From the NCBI GenBank assembly GCA_028565635.1, contig JAOXYB010029700.1, forward strand, positions 1 to 14,968: DNA of 14,968 bases, written 5' to 3'. Under the pieces are notes generated by a model, which saw nothing but the letters and a program-made list of their open reading frames with translations, was not told the DNA's origin and did no database searches. The translations under genes and the position numbers were made by a program. Source of the DNA: Phoronis ovalis (Eukaryota; Phoronida; Phoronidae). Of this stretch, positions 1-9,119 are shown piece by piece; positions within the stretch are counted from its first letter, which is position 1, and every line of letters begins with the position of its first letter.

Positions 1-146
1 GTAATTTGGAGGTCATTTAACGTTCATAAAAGCCAATATGAGCAACCCTGCCTTTGCTAAAAGGCTATCTAGTTTATCTATGTCTTTGCTGTGAGGAAGT
101 TGATAAGCACAGCCCTTTTTTAAAAAGACCGGGACCATATAACGGA
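1..146. other. 3' flank of the FReD pseudogene
   Basis: Sequence beyond the FReD stop. No AATAAA was seen on the minus strand and no further coding signal. Confidence 0.5.
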
Positions 147-417
147 CTATATTGACGATATGAATCCAGCGGGTCGTATTTTCATTTCGGTTCTTTTGAG
201 AGAATAGTTATGTCCTTTAAAAGAGTACCAGTTAACACCGTCTGCAAATGACGTGTGGGCTCCATGGTGATAAAGACCCGATTCAAGTTAGAATAGTGAC
301 AGTCTTTGTACCACCAGGCTCCTTTAAACGTTTGCGCACAATTGATTTTAGAAGCATCGTTGTCACGATCTTTAGAAGAGAACGCAGATCCTTTACCGCG
401 GGAGGTTAAAGAATCAC
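147..417 (-). pseudogene. FReD terminal exon with frameshift
   Basis: The acceptor is ATGTTGTAG. Phase 1 in gives [20 protein letters not shown] and onward through [20 protein letters not shown] to NLN, then the frame shifts near 276-281. The continuing frame reads [20 protein letters not shown], then [17 protein letters not shown] and TAG at 147-149. Exon length 271 is one short of the phase-consistent 272. The DxDND calcium site and the second disulfide pair are both present. Confidence 0.88.
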
Positions 418-800
418 CTACAACATATAAAAATTAAACGTCACCGCCGGTTCATGCAAACTTAAGATATGCATCCGCGCAAGCGACCAATCAGTGAATA
501 TTACATGGTAACACGAAAGTAAAAGGTTACAACTAATTTAATTAGCTTAGTTGAAGCCATTTTACATTGCATCCAAAGTATACCAGGAGGAACTATCAAA
601 GGTGAATCAAAATCTAACGCAGTTATCAATCCAGGAACAATATTCAAAATTTATTTTCGTGTTTGTAGCACGAATTTTGCTTATGTTACAATATTCAAAG
701 TTTGTTTATTATCAAAATACTTTCAGCTTTATCATATTTGTGACCAATTTTGATAATTCAGTATGACCGGCTACAGAGTCTTAAATATCATGTAACGTAC

Positions 801-987
801 CGGCGTTTCCAGAATATGCTCCCAAACTCAGCGTATAACTGGTTTTCTCTGAAGTTATGGAAAACTTGCCGTAGGCAGCATACACTTACGCACCACTCGT
901 GTCCTCCATGTCAAGTGTATTCAGATTTAAAAAGAAAATTTAAATGAATAATAACTTTAATTAGTTATTATAAATTTATTACAGTAA
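801..987 (-). pseudogene. FReD exon with in-frame stop and decayed 5' part
   Basis: From about 915 down to 801 one frame reads LDMEDTSGA, TAA (886-888), VYAAYGKFSITSEKTSYTLS and SGNAG, then donor G|GTACGT. That is the mid-domain beta-strand segment of FReDs. Toward the 5' side (about 920-987) several stops occur and the usual N-x-x-I-H and E-L-R motifs are not readable. The boundary at 987 is chosen only because a TTTTTTTCAG acceptor lies there. Confidence 0.72.
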
Positions 988-1232
988 CTGAAAAAAATTG
1001 CACATTTGGCGTCCTAACACATGATTTCTTATCTGGTCACTAGGTGTTCACGCTACTGTATGTATAGCGAACAAAACACGGCACTGCCGTCACGCGTACG
1101 TCCAATGTAGGTCCCGAGGCTTAGGTATATATATACCCCGGATATATACTTTTAGCTACAAAGACAGTTACATATGTTTGTTGTTCCATTACCATCAGAT
1201 TTATATATATCCTCATTACGTAAAACACTTAC

Positions 1233-1328
1233 CTAACCAGAATTCCCCGTTTAAGTTTCCAAACCAAGTTTATAGTCCTGCCAGCCTCTATAAAAGTCCA
1301 CTGAACCGTCTTCCCGTCTTTGGAATAG
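1233..1328 (-). pseudogene. FReD exon with one-base deletion
   Basis: The acceptor is ATCTTGCAG and the donor TTAG|GTAAGT. It encodes LFQRREDGSVDFYRGWQDYK, followed in the next frame by GNLNGEFWLG. The switch lies in the CCAAACC stretch (1259-1265). One extra A there would restore both frame and the expected exon length of 97. Confidence 0.85.
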
Positions 1329-1744
1329 CTGCAAGATTAGTTTAAAAATAATGGTAACATGAAATACTGTCGCAAAAACCGAAATATGACCTGCCAGCTA
1401 ACCACCTTTGGTGAGGTACCAAATAAAATAAATCTTAGCTCCTCCTGGTACGTGACTCATTTGCCCAAGGGTACCTTTCTTTTGTGCGCCTTCCTTCAAA
1501 ATTCAGTAAAATAACAGATAGCTAGGTTTGCTTGACAGGAAGAATGGATAATACTGGTAATACTTGCAATTAATTAATTCGTCCTTAAAAACATATGGAC
1601 TGAATAGATATTATTTTGTTGTTGTTTACTTCTTTGGAATAAACACATAATAGCACCAATGAGTTGTTTTACATGCAGTTCAACCTAATTTTCTCATTAC
1701 ATTTTCCGTACGAAATTATACACATTTTATGTATACGTACGTAC

Positions 1745-1872
1745 TGTCCACCCACCTCCATCAGTTGTCATGTTACAGTATACTTCAATAGTACCTTTCT
1801 CATCAGATGGATAAATAGTGTACACTCCGCTTAATTTGACACCGTTCTTATAAAGTTCTGCGCAGTCTTTGC
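1745..1872 (-). pseudogene. FReD exon: start of the fibrinogen C-terminal domain
   Basis: The acceptor is TTTCTTACAG and the donor ACA|GTACGT. The 128 bases are phase 1 in and phase 0 out, and the open frame is undamaged. It encodes GKDCAELYKNGVKLSGVY to CNMTTDGGGWT, the diagnostic opening of FReDs with the first disulfide pair. Confidence 0.9.
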
Positions 1873-2192
1873 CTGTAAGAAAAAAATCCCAGAAAAAAAT
1901 TAATCGGTAAAGGGTACTGCCATTGCTAGACAAGTACAATGTCTTCTTTGTATCCTCGGAGCCAAAACAGCTGACGTGGTTAATTGGTTATGTCATTGCT
2001 AGCTATCAGTTTTCCAGCGACTATTAGGACCATTTCCTCTAGCTGCGTTATACGATTAAAAAAATCAAAATAATCAATTGAAAAGAAAAGAAATACTGGT
2101 GTTTCCATTCATAATAATATGAAGAGGTTGGCACCATGCATAATTTCATTTTTAAGTAGACACAAACGTTATTTGCTTTATCTTAAAATTAC

Positions 2193-2500
2193 CAGTATTT
2201 TTCGGTCCAAATTTTTCCATTAACTTGGCTTGGTCAGTTTTCAATTCTCCCATATTCTCCTGAATTCCAAATACATTTTCTTGAACTGTGTTTAGACCAT
2301 CCTGCATACTGTTGAATCTGTCTTGTAACTTATTGAATGCATCTTGAAGGTTTGTCAAAGAATTAGACACCAGTATTAACAGTTTGACATCGTTGGCTGC
2401 CGGGCATTGACAGACAGTACATTATTGTGGATTATTTGATCCCTGATCTATCACGGTACCACCTTGGCTAATTGTAATACTAGTCACCTCTGCTATCAGG
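2193..2500 (-). pseudogene. FReD pseudogene exon: N-terminal Cys pair and coiled-coil stalk
   Basis: The acceptor is TTTTCTTCAG and the donor ACTG|GTAATT. Phase 2 in, phase 1 out. One frame runs through all 308 bases apart from a TAA at 2422-2424, which falls between NNPQ and CTVCQC. The stalk has heptad repeats such as NLQDAFNKLQDRFNSMQDGL and IQENMGELKTDQAKLM, so intact protein would oligomerise. The CTVCQC cluster would serve for interchain disulfides. The stop may derive from a Gln codon. Confidence 0.8.
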
Positions 2501-3614
2501 CTGAAGAAAAAAGAACAAAGTTGAGTTCCGTTTGGTCTCTGGTTTAATTACTGTTCAAATGTATTGAATGGAGTGTAAAAAAGTAACGTTAAACCGGAAT
2601 CTGTGATGATTCGCAACAAGAATTGTTTGAAATTCATTTTTCTCGAAATCATTGCAATCAGACAATTGAGTGCCAAAGTTTATTTGATTTTTTATTCCGT
2701 CATGAATATACTATATTTATTGTTGACCATTCAACTTTGACAATATCACAAGATACAAATCGTGATTTAATATTTCTTTGAACTTAATTAATATTTACAG
2801 AACAACTAAAAGTACCTGAAGAGGAAAAAAAGCTCCATTTTTCCTTTTCACAATTAATCCCTAGACTCAGCAATTTTCCCGGACTATGCAGTTCAAGTCA
2901 TGTACATTAGCACGGTATGTTATCATTAGGTCCGTGATTAGGACCATTTCACTGTTCGAGCAGCAGGAATTTCGGTGCGAACCCGGAAAAAGGGTTCGAA
3001 TGGTAGAAAACAGGTGCGCGAGTGCGGATTGACGGTTCAAGTCTACAGATACTTTTTTCCGCATTTATTACCAAGGGTGTACTTTTCGAGTTTTTTTTAC
3101 CATAGGGTATGATTTTCGCAAATAAGTGTTTATAGTGGGGTATATTTTTCGAAAGCAATTTTTACTATGGGTTAAGGGGTATTTACCAGGGGCCTGACAC
3201 ACCTACCAAGTTTTTTTGTCAAGTAGGCCTACCGGGAAATAGTATTCGCAGATACCGAATTCTGATTGGCTTATATTATTGCACAAAAGTATGAACAGAT
3301 CCCGATACAACCGTGTGACGTTATATGCATCAGGTGATATTTTGCCACTGTCTAATGAAATGTACGCGAGCCTGAAAAGTTGGTGCTACAGACTTGTAGT
3401 TTGGTTTGTGACATCAAAAAGGTGCTGTTGAGTAGCCCAGAAGTAAGTGACCCCGATATAAAAAGGTTTTTAGTGGTTAAAAGTAAATATAATAAACTAC
3501 AAGAAGCTTTCAATAATGAAGATTAGATTTAAGTCATCTGAATGTAATCGAGCACAAAAGGTGAAAAATTCACTCCAGTCTTTAAACTTTTTTGGTGAAA
3601 AAATCAATTTAGAG
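2501..3614. other. intergenic stretch between orphan gene and FReD pseudogene
   Basis: It should contain the FReD promoter and first exon. A minus-strand ATG near 2638 opens MNFKQFLLRII, which resembles the start of a signal peptide, but no donor of the required phase 2 with a good consensus follows. Repeat array A lies within this stretch. Nothing else coding is supported. Confidence 0.4.
3062..3190. repeat. degenerate tandem repeat array A, unit about 33 bp
   Basis: Successive units read AAGGGTGTACTTTTCGAG, ATAGGGTATGATTTTCGC and TGGGGTATATTTTTCGAA, then a decayed ATGGGTTAAGGGGTAT. They are separated by T-rich runs with TTACCATA or TTTACTAT. The same core recurs at 13440-13670. Confidence 0.75.
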
Positions 3615-3620
3615 TTTATT
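3615..3620 (-). promoter_or_regulatory. candidate poly(A) signal of the orphan gene
   Basis: Canonical AATAAA on the minus strand, about 115 bases after the TGA at 3735. Distance and orientation suit a short 3' UTR. Confidence 0.4.
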
Positions 3621-3734
3621 CAGAAGTCATTTACAGTGAGTTGAGTAGCAGTTTTCTAAAAGATACTAATTATTTTACATATATATTTTTACTTTAACAC
3701 AATTAAATAACAAATTAGCAAAATCGACCAATAT

Positions 3735-4005
3735 TCACAACGAAAATGACCGAGCAAGTCTTGCTCTCTTGAACTGTGGCATACAACCAGGCCCGTCAGG
3801 TACATCAACACTACAACACCTCCTCTCTATGCATTGAAAGTCGGGCTGGGAATTTATACTAAAGGATGTCAGCCCATAATTGGGCCACGTTTGTTGGCCA
3901 CTAGAAGCGCTGAATTCTTTCATAAGACAAACTTTGCCGTTCTTATGACACCCGATATAATATGATATATTCTTTGAATCTGATGGTTTTCTACAGGCAC
4001 GAAAC
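3735..4005 (-). CDS. orphan gene terminal exon, Cys-rich
   Basis: The acceptor is TTTATTCGTAG. The first base completes the Arg codon left by exon 3. 89 further residues to TGA (3735-3737). It carries seven or eight Cys in a spaced pattern: RACRK, YYIGCHKNGKVC, DFQCIERRCC and PGCMP. It ends in a basic, Ser-containing tail. The Cys clustering suggests a small disulfide-bonded module, but I cannot match it to a known one. Confidence 0.68.
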
Positions 4006-7000
4006 CTACGAATAAACAAAAATATATAACAATTATGAAATAACTTATCGAATATGATAAAAAATGTTTTGTTTTAATTTTACTGTATATTTTCTAGAAA
4101 AATGCCACTTCCAAGTGAGGACTTGATAGTCACTAGAGCGAAACTGTTGTGGAAACTCGAGCGAGACTTGCTCGAGAGCAGCTCTAGCGGAAATCCCTTC
4201 CTTTCTTAGTGATGCACGCCAGATAACAATATTTGATCCCGTGCTAAATAGTAACTCAGAATTGATTTACAATGTCCCCAGGGACCAACTCCTTACTATA
4301 ATTATCACACATTTTCCTAGCCGTTTCGTTCTAGTAAGGAGCCAACTGCACGTTTTGGTGTTATATCCCGGGTTATATTCGCAAACTTATACTTAAGTTA
4401 GGAGTGAACCAAAGGTTTTTTTATCCTGAACTTATATTAGAATTCTTTAAGTTGTGGTCTTACTTCCAAACTCTCAAGTACATTTATTCTATCCTCCTTT
4501 TTTCATTACATTGTGATGATGCAGTCGGTTCTAAACGCGAATACTGTATACAATGCAATACGAGAGCGCCATCTAATAGTCAGAGACTGTATAACTGTTA
4601 ATGTTAATTATGAAATTAATGCTTGCATTACGACGTTTAACAAGTATTACTGTCATAATATACCTGTATTTCCAGGTGTTCGGATACTCTAAATTCCCAT
4701 AAGATTCAAAGACAAAGTGAGCGTTTGTGGGTATTGAAGCGCCCTCATGTGGTTTCCCGCTCAACTCCTGAAAATATCGAGTATTATTAAAAGTTCAACT
4801 CCAGAGAGTACGTACAGTGTTTCATATACAGCACAACTATATAATACTATAAACCCGAGACTAACCTTAGCTAAATAGTTGTCATAAATATGGACAAATG
4901 GCTGTCTTGATATTTTTCTCTTGCAGCCAAAGTATTAACGTTTTTGTTAAACTTTTTATTGAAAATATTCAAAATGCGTCAGTTAATATTCAAGTCACTG
5001 ATTAGTTGCTTCACTTTCACATTTTACATTAACCTACCACTATTGCCAATGTGTTGTTTTCAAGATACATTAAACAGAACAGTCGATCCTGGTCCGATCT
5101 TGAGCAGCCTGGTGAAGATTTAAACTGGTTTTCGGGCATTGTAAAATATACAGCATTCTCATAATCCGGGAGACGTTTTATTCGAAAGGAAACTGCAATA
5201 AGAAAGAGAATTATAAAAACTATTATTTATGCAAAGCAGCTAAGCTTATGCACTACTTTACAAAACGCCGACTTCGATGGAAAAGTATTATATTATGTAA
5301 TGATATATTTTAACATTTTTTGCAACATGGGCGGTTTGAAGGTTTAACACCATGCAATTCGCAGGCAAGTATGTATAATATGTAGTATTATAGATCCACA
5401 GCGGTTATATGGAATCTGGAAATAATTGGAATAATATGGTTCTCTATCATGTATAGGCTACTGGCAGAGGCAAGACACTAGAGATATCTATACCCGTTGC
5501 AACCATGAAAACATATATCCCATTGTCAGAAAATATGGCTAAAAACATTTCCGTTTATATAATATAATATATATATTTATTAAATAATTTATATTATATA
5601 AACCCCGTTGCAAGCAGGAACCCTGAAAAACCATACTCCCCATACGGCGGCACGTATGTATAACCACTTTAGATGGCAGTGCCCTCCAGGGATCTAGTGA
5701 CCATAAACAAGACAACAAAGGAATATGTTTCCGGACAGGTTAGTAGTATATGCCGGGAGTATATGTTGAAGTAGTTCCCTTAAGTGTTACATACGTAATG
5801 CGAAGTAAGGGACACCAGTAATGTCGTAGATTCAGATCGGCAATTGACCCCTTTTCAAGGCCATTCTAAAAACGCACCTGGCCTAACACGTTCACCCACC
5901 TATACGGCCTTCATGAATCAATCTTCGCATTATCTAGTCAATGCTTCATCTGTCAGCGCAACGTAACGTATACCCTCTTCCGAAAACCGTGACCGCCAGC
6001 AGAAGTAATCCGGCTCATAACTTGTCATAATATAGTTTTTTAGCCTGGGATTTTACCTGACCTGTTCTTTGACCCTGTACTTACTCTGCACCGAATATGA
6101 AGCTTGGCCGAATGTCCGTATTCCTTGACAATAAGAAAATTCTTGCCTCCGCTACAGTCTGAATAAATCCATCCGTTAGTGTTCCGTACCTTTTCATCTA
6201 ACGACATTTCAACGTTTAATATCACATCTAAAGTCTTACAGTCTTTTTTAGCGTCTCTTAGAAAGCAAATATTAAAAAAAAACGCTTTTGAATTTTCTTA
6301 TTTTAATGTAAAGAATATTAGTAAAGTGAGAAGTTTCCATGCAGCATGTCTCGGAATAAGAACCGAGTAAAAATGTCAGTTGAACTAATTATTATGCTAG
6401 CTGTACTGTGAATCAGATATAAAATCGGGTCATATCTTTTAAGCGAGGGCACAGGAAACTTGTTAAAAACTGTAAAGCTAACTGGGAATCTACCTTAATT
6501 ACAAAAGGTTTCACAGGCAAGAGGGTATTTTAGTCAAAAATCCCCTAATAGTTAGTTTGCATTCAAAGAAGCTTGACATGACATTTAGGGTCATGGCCTT
6601 GTGATTTGAATCCGTTTTGTGTAAACTTTTCAAGCCTTCAAATCAAAGACATGATTTTTTCCCCGGCCAATACCGATCATATTAAAGGCAGAGTTACAAT
6701 GTTGACTGAGGGTAAAATATTTTCTGTTATCACGTAATTTTTGTTTGCTTTTCAATAATTTATTTACATGTACACTCCTGAAACGGTCATATTTTCACGT
6801 TTTACGCTTAAAATCTCAGTCATTCACCGATCAAATTTCAAAAAAAAAACCAGCGGCTCATTCACCATCACGCAAAAGGTACAGCTGGCTCCCCTTTTCT
6901 AGTAGAGAAGATTACGTCACGAATTTTCAAGCCAAAAATATAGAAACATATTTACATGCCAGTAATTTCGTATATAAACAGGAAAAATATAAAATTTGTA

Positions 7001-7544
7001 CTAGAAAACGGACTCCCTATAATTATTCAAAATGGGGACATATTTATACCTAGATGGTCACATCATCATTGTATAATTGCGGCATATGTACGTTCCCGAG
7101 TCCACAAGGGAGCTGACAACATAATTACATGTATTGGTATAGGGATACGAAATTCCAAGTTTACACAAAGTTGTCTTAATATGCAAAAAAGCGTGATTGA
7201 TAAGAATACGGTACCTATCGCATACCTTCGCTTGTTCCACTGATCCCTTTACAGTCCACACCGTAATAAAGAGTATGTTGTGATTCGTCTATCGTTTCTC
7301 CAGTGGCTTGCAAGTAACCGTCGCCCTCACGACACTCGGAACTCCACATACTGATAACATCATCTTCAAAGGGGACAGGAATATGAGGAGACGTTTTAGA
7401 TAAACGTCTGTTCGTTTCCGATAAAATCAGTTTTTGTAAACGAGAGTAACGTATCGTGACGTTCGGATCCCTGGGATTACCCGAGATATACACGACCCCA
7501 TCCTCGGCATCTTCACTAAAAATTCTTTTAATTTTACCTGGCAT
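3735..7544 (-). CDS. unrecognised four-exon gene for a cysteine-containing protein (287 aa)
   Basis: Not recognised as any family. Seen: complement join of 7226-7544, 6085-6254, 4664-4767 and 3735-4005. The three junctions are phase 1, 0 and 2, and each restores a single open frame ending in TGA, which is unlikely by chance. The ATG at 7542-7544 has an in-frame TGA 18 bases upstream (7560-7562), so it can be a real start. The protein has no clear signal peptide at that start, yet carries about a dozen Cys. They are spread through the middle (YYGVDCKG, KKDCKT, YSDCSGG, HIRCRE, FRACRK) and clustered at the C terminus (IGCHKNGKVC, FQCIERRCC, GPGCMP), which looks more like an extracellular disulfide-rich protein. 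A missing 5' signal exon is therefore possible. The tail is basic (KRARLAR). No frame damage is visible, unlike its FReD neighbour. Confidence 0.65.
4006..4663. other. orphan gene intron 3
   Basis: Donor AG|GTATAT at 4663, acceptor TTATTCGTAG at 4006. No coding signal. It holds a short inverted repeat CTCGAGC/GCTCGAG (4156-4176), which is nearly an inverted copy of 3751-3766 in the adjoining exon. Confidence 0.5.
4664..4767 (-). CDS. orphan gene exon 3
   Basis: The acceptor ATATTTTCAG is strong and the donor is AG|GTATAT. 34 codons plus two bases, phase 0 in and phase 2 out. It encodes ELSGKPHEGASIPTNAHFVF and ends NTWKY plus a split Arg codon. It has no cysteine. Confidence 0.65.
4768..6084. 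other. orphan gene intron 2
   Basis: About 1.3 kb between GTAAGT (6084) and TTTTCAG (4768). It contains the AT-rich hairpin. CCCGTTGCAA occurs twice (near 5493 and 5605) on either side of the hairpin. No coding exon was recognised. Confidence 0.5.
5553..5603. repeat. AT-rich perfect hairpin, 15-bp arms
   Basis: GTTTATATAATATAA (5553-5567) and its exact reverse complement at 5589-5603 enclose a 21-bp AT-only loop. It lies in the second intron of the orphan gene. It could be a decayed short element or simple AT-rich sequence. Confidence 0.6.
6085..6254 (-). CDS. orphan gene exon 2
   Basis: The donor is a near-perfect GTAAGT. The acceptor region reads TTTCTAAGAG with two AGs two bases apart, and only the inner one (exon from 6254) joins exon 1 in frame, giving SGTSE|DAKKDC. 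The 56 codons are phase 1 in and phase 0 out. They include NTNGWIYSDCSGGKNFLIV and KLHIRCR, alternating beta-type residues with two Cys. Confidence 0.65.
6255..7225. other. orphan gene intron 1
   Basis: About 0.97 kb between GTATGC and CTAAGAG. Open frames of about 100 codons on the plus strand (6745-7243) show no domain, no splice logic and an AT-driven composition, so I do not call a gene. Confidence 0.45.
7226..7544 (-). CDS. orphan gene exon 1 (putative start)
   Basis: 106 codons from ATG plus one base, with donor GAAG|GTATGC. The content is hydrophilic: MPGKIKRIFSEDAEDGVVY, then a long Ser/Arg-rich middle, MWSSECREGDGYLQATGE and YYGVDCKGISG. A CAG|GT inside the first codons (MPG) could instead be a splice acceptor in phase 1, but it lacks a pyrimidine tract, so the ATG is preferred. 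Confidence 0.6.
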
Positions 7545-7633
7545 CGATCGTCCTATTCGTCAATCGGAATTGATGAAAACGGTAAATAAATGTAAACTAA
7601 CACTGCTAGGACACTGTCGATACTTTATCTCAA

Positions 7634-7851
7634 TGTGAATTGGAAATTCCAGGAGTTTCACTAATAATAAACAATTTAATAAATTCCCATTCGTATAAAT
7701 TTTGGGTACTGGTAAAATCCCAGGTCGAGTGACGGTAAAACCAGTCTTTCGGTAATGTTTCTGTGAATTGGAAATTCCAAGAGTTTCACTAATAATAAAC
7801 AATTTAATAAACTCCCATTCGTATTAATTTTGGGTACTGGTAAAATCCCAG
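7634..7851. repeat. 90-bp direct repeat, two copies 128 bp apart
   Basis: Copy 1 is 7634-7723 and copy 2 is 7762-7851, each from TGTGAATTGGAAATTCCA to GGTAAAATCCCAG. I count three substitutions and no indel over 90 positions, with a unique 38-bp spacer. Near identity means a recent duplication. It lies about 90 bp upstream of the putative start codon of the orphan gene, so it may sit in its 5' UTR, promoter or first intron. Confidence 0.92.
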
Positions 7852-9119
7852 CCGGTACTGTTTATCCGTGTTCCTGTTGCGATTGTGCCTCTAACGACAG
7901 TTCCAAAGTTACTTATAAATAATCACTACGTGAGAATGACACCACCAAGAATCAAGATAATGAATAATAAAGGTTATTTTGTATGTCTCTAATTAGGAGG
8001 CAGATTTTGTTACAGTAGATTTCCGATTTATGCTCTCCCGTATATACAAAATACTGTTTTGTGATGCGGTAAAATGGCGTCAGAAATATATGTTGTGAAA
8101 TGGAGGGAAATGGGGGGTACTGACCGCAGTTCAAATGAAATAAAATTGCCGCAAGTACTAAACATCTGCACTATCGTTGGACACGACCATTCAAAACGAC
8201 CTTTTCCCACCTGAACAATAAATTCTATTCATAAACAGGTTGTACACAGTCTACACTCCCAAGAAGATAATTATATTGGACGGCTATTCAGAATGGTTAC
8301 AGCATACTCCGGGAATCTGGGATGGATGGTTATTTATTACACTTTCATTCTGAAAATACTGTATCTGACACGGAAATAAAGGTAGAGAAAACTATTCAAT
8401 CTCATTGCACAGAAGTAAAAAATGATAAAATTTGATAGCATAAACACACTTATTGCAACCGTAAAACATGGGAATAAAGCATATCAGCGGGGGAGGTTTA
8501 CACATTTCACGGATCGAAATAAGATCAAATAAAATTCAATGAATCCTTTAGCACGAAAATAAAATATGACCTTTCACACCTGAAGGAAAATAAGTTTGCC
8601 CCGTTTTCCTATAAATATATGCAAGATCTGAATAGGTCGAACGGGTCACTAAATGTGAAATAGTGCTCGTGTATGTATAACATTTGACGTTGTATGAATG
8701 ATTCTTACGGCGGAATTCAGATTCGGAAACTGATGACGTCAGAAAAATCTCAGTAATTGTCACAATCCAGTATTTAGTACGGAACGAGAGCAAAACTAGG
8801 AAACTTACTGTAAGACATTTTTAAATAAAACTTACTAGTTTAACAAAATTATAAAATATGCATGACTATAAAAAAAATGTGCAAAGCCACTTACACTGAA
8901 AAAGCAAAATTATATTAATTATATGGTCTTGGTCTGTATTTTAATGCTTAGGATACACTTAATCAAAGTTCCTTGGAAAAACTGCCATGTACTTTATAAC
9001 AGATATAACTTTACAAGGTCGCCAAAAGTTTGGGTCAAGTTTTTCGCATAAAATAACGTCATTAATAGCAATAGTGTATTTGAAATGGGCTATTGCTAGA
9101 TTTTGTAAAAAAAAACAAA
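7852..9119. other. intergenic stretch between TRAF 3' end and orphan gene
   Basis: It should hold the TRAF 3' UTR and the orphan gene promoter. There is a TGACGTCA palindrome at 8734-8741 and TATAAATA at 8610-8617, neither tied to a transcript. A 46-codon plus-strand frame with a good ATG context runs 8074-8214. No conserved coding exon was recognised. Confidence 0.4.
8940..8945 (-). promoter_or_regulatory. possible variant poly(A) signal of the TRAF gene
   Basis: ATTAAA on the minus strand, about 175 bases downstream of the TRAF stop codon. I saw no canonical AATAAA on that strand between 8350 and 9119. Such hexamers are common in AT-rich DNA, so this is only a candidate. Confidence 0.2.

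Larger units (their letters stand above)
147..2500 (-). pseudogene. fibrinogen-related domain (FReD) protein, disrupted; 5 exons recognised
   Basis: Seen: exons at 2193-2500, 1745-1872, 1233-1328, about 801-987 and 147-417 in correct order. Splice sites and phases (phase 1, 0, 1, 1) match a fibrinogen C-terminal domain behind a coiled-coil stalk. Domain landmarks are DCAELYKNGVKLSGVY, EVYCNMTTDGGGWT, FQRREDGSVDFYRGW, the SGNAG|DSL junction, the calcium-site motif [20 protein letters not shown] and, in another frame, [12 protein letters not shown]. Lesions: TAA at 2422-2424, a one-base loss near 1261-1263, TAA at 886-888, a shift near 276-281 and a decayed 5' part of exon 4. Known of the family: intact members are secreted lectin-like proteins (ficolin, tachylectin and FREP type) that bind acetylated or other glycans through this domain. 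Inferred: a once-functional secreted lectin now inactivated. Sequencing error could explain an indel but hardly all lesions. The signal-peptide exon was not identified. Confidence 0.88.

Noticed and set aside
551-947. Plus-strand open frames of 65-71 codons
   Set aside because: They overlap the minus-strand FReD exon 4 or its intron and have no recognisable content.
1124-1137. Palindrome GGTATATATATACC
   Set aside because: A simple AT dinucleotide run in an intron of the pseudogene with no further structure.
2580-2660. Minus-strand MNFKQFLLRII as the FReD signal-peptide exon
   Set aside because: Hydrophobic start, but no good donor in phase 2, so it is left as a remark and not a feature.
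2949-3158. Minus-strand open frame with repeated Ser-Lys-x-Pro-like text
   Set aside because: It is translation of minisatellite array A, with no independent coding evidence.
6745-7243. Two overlapping plus-strand open frames of about 100 codons
   Set aside because: No domain, no splice partner and an AT-driven composition. They lie inside an intron of the minus-strand orphan gene.
8548-8793. Minus-strand 81-codon frame near a TGACGTCA site and TATAAATA
   Set aside because: No family features. The CRE-like and TATA-like words point in no consistent direction and are expected by chance in AT-rich DNA.
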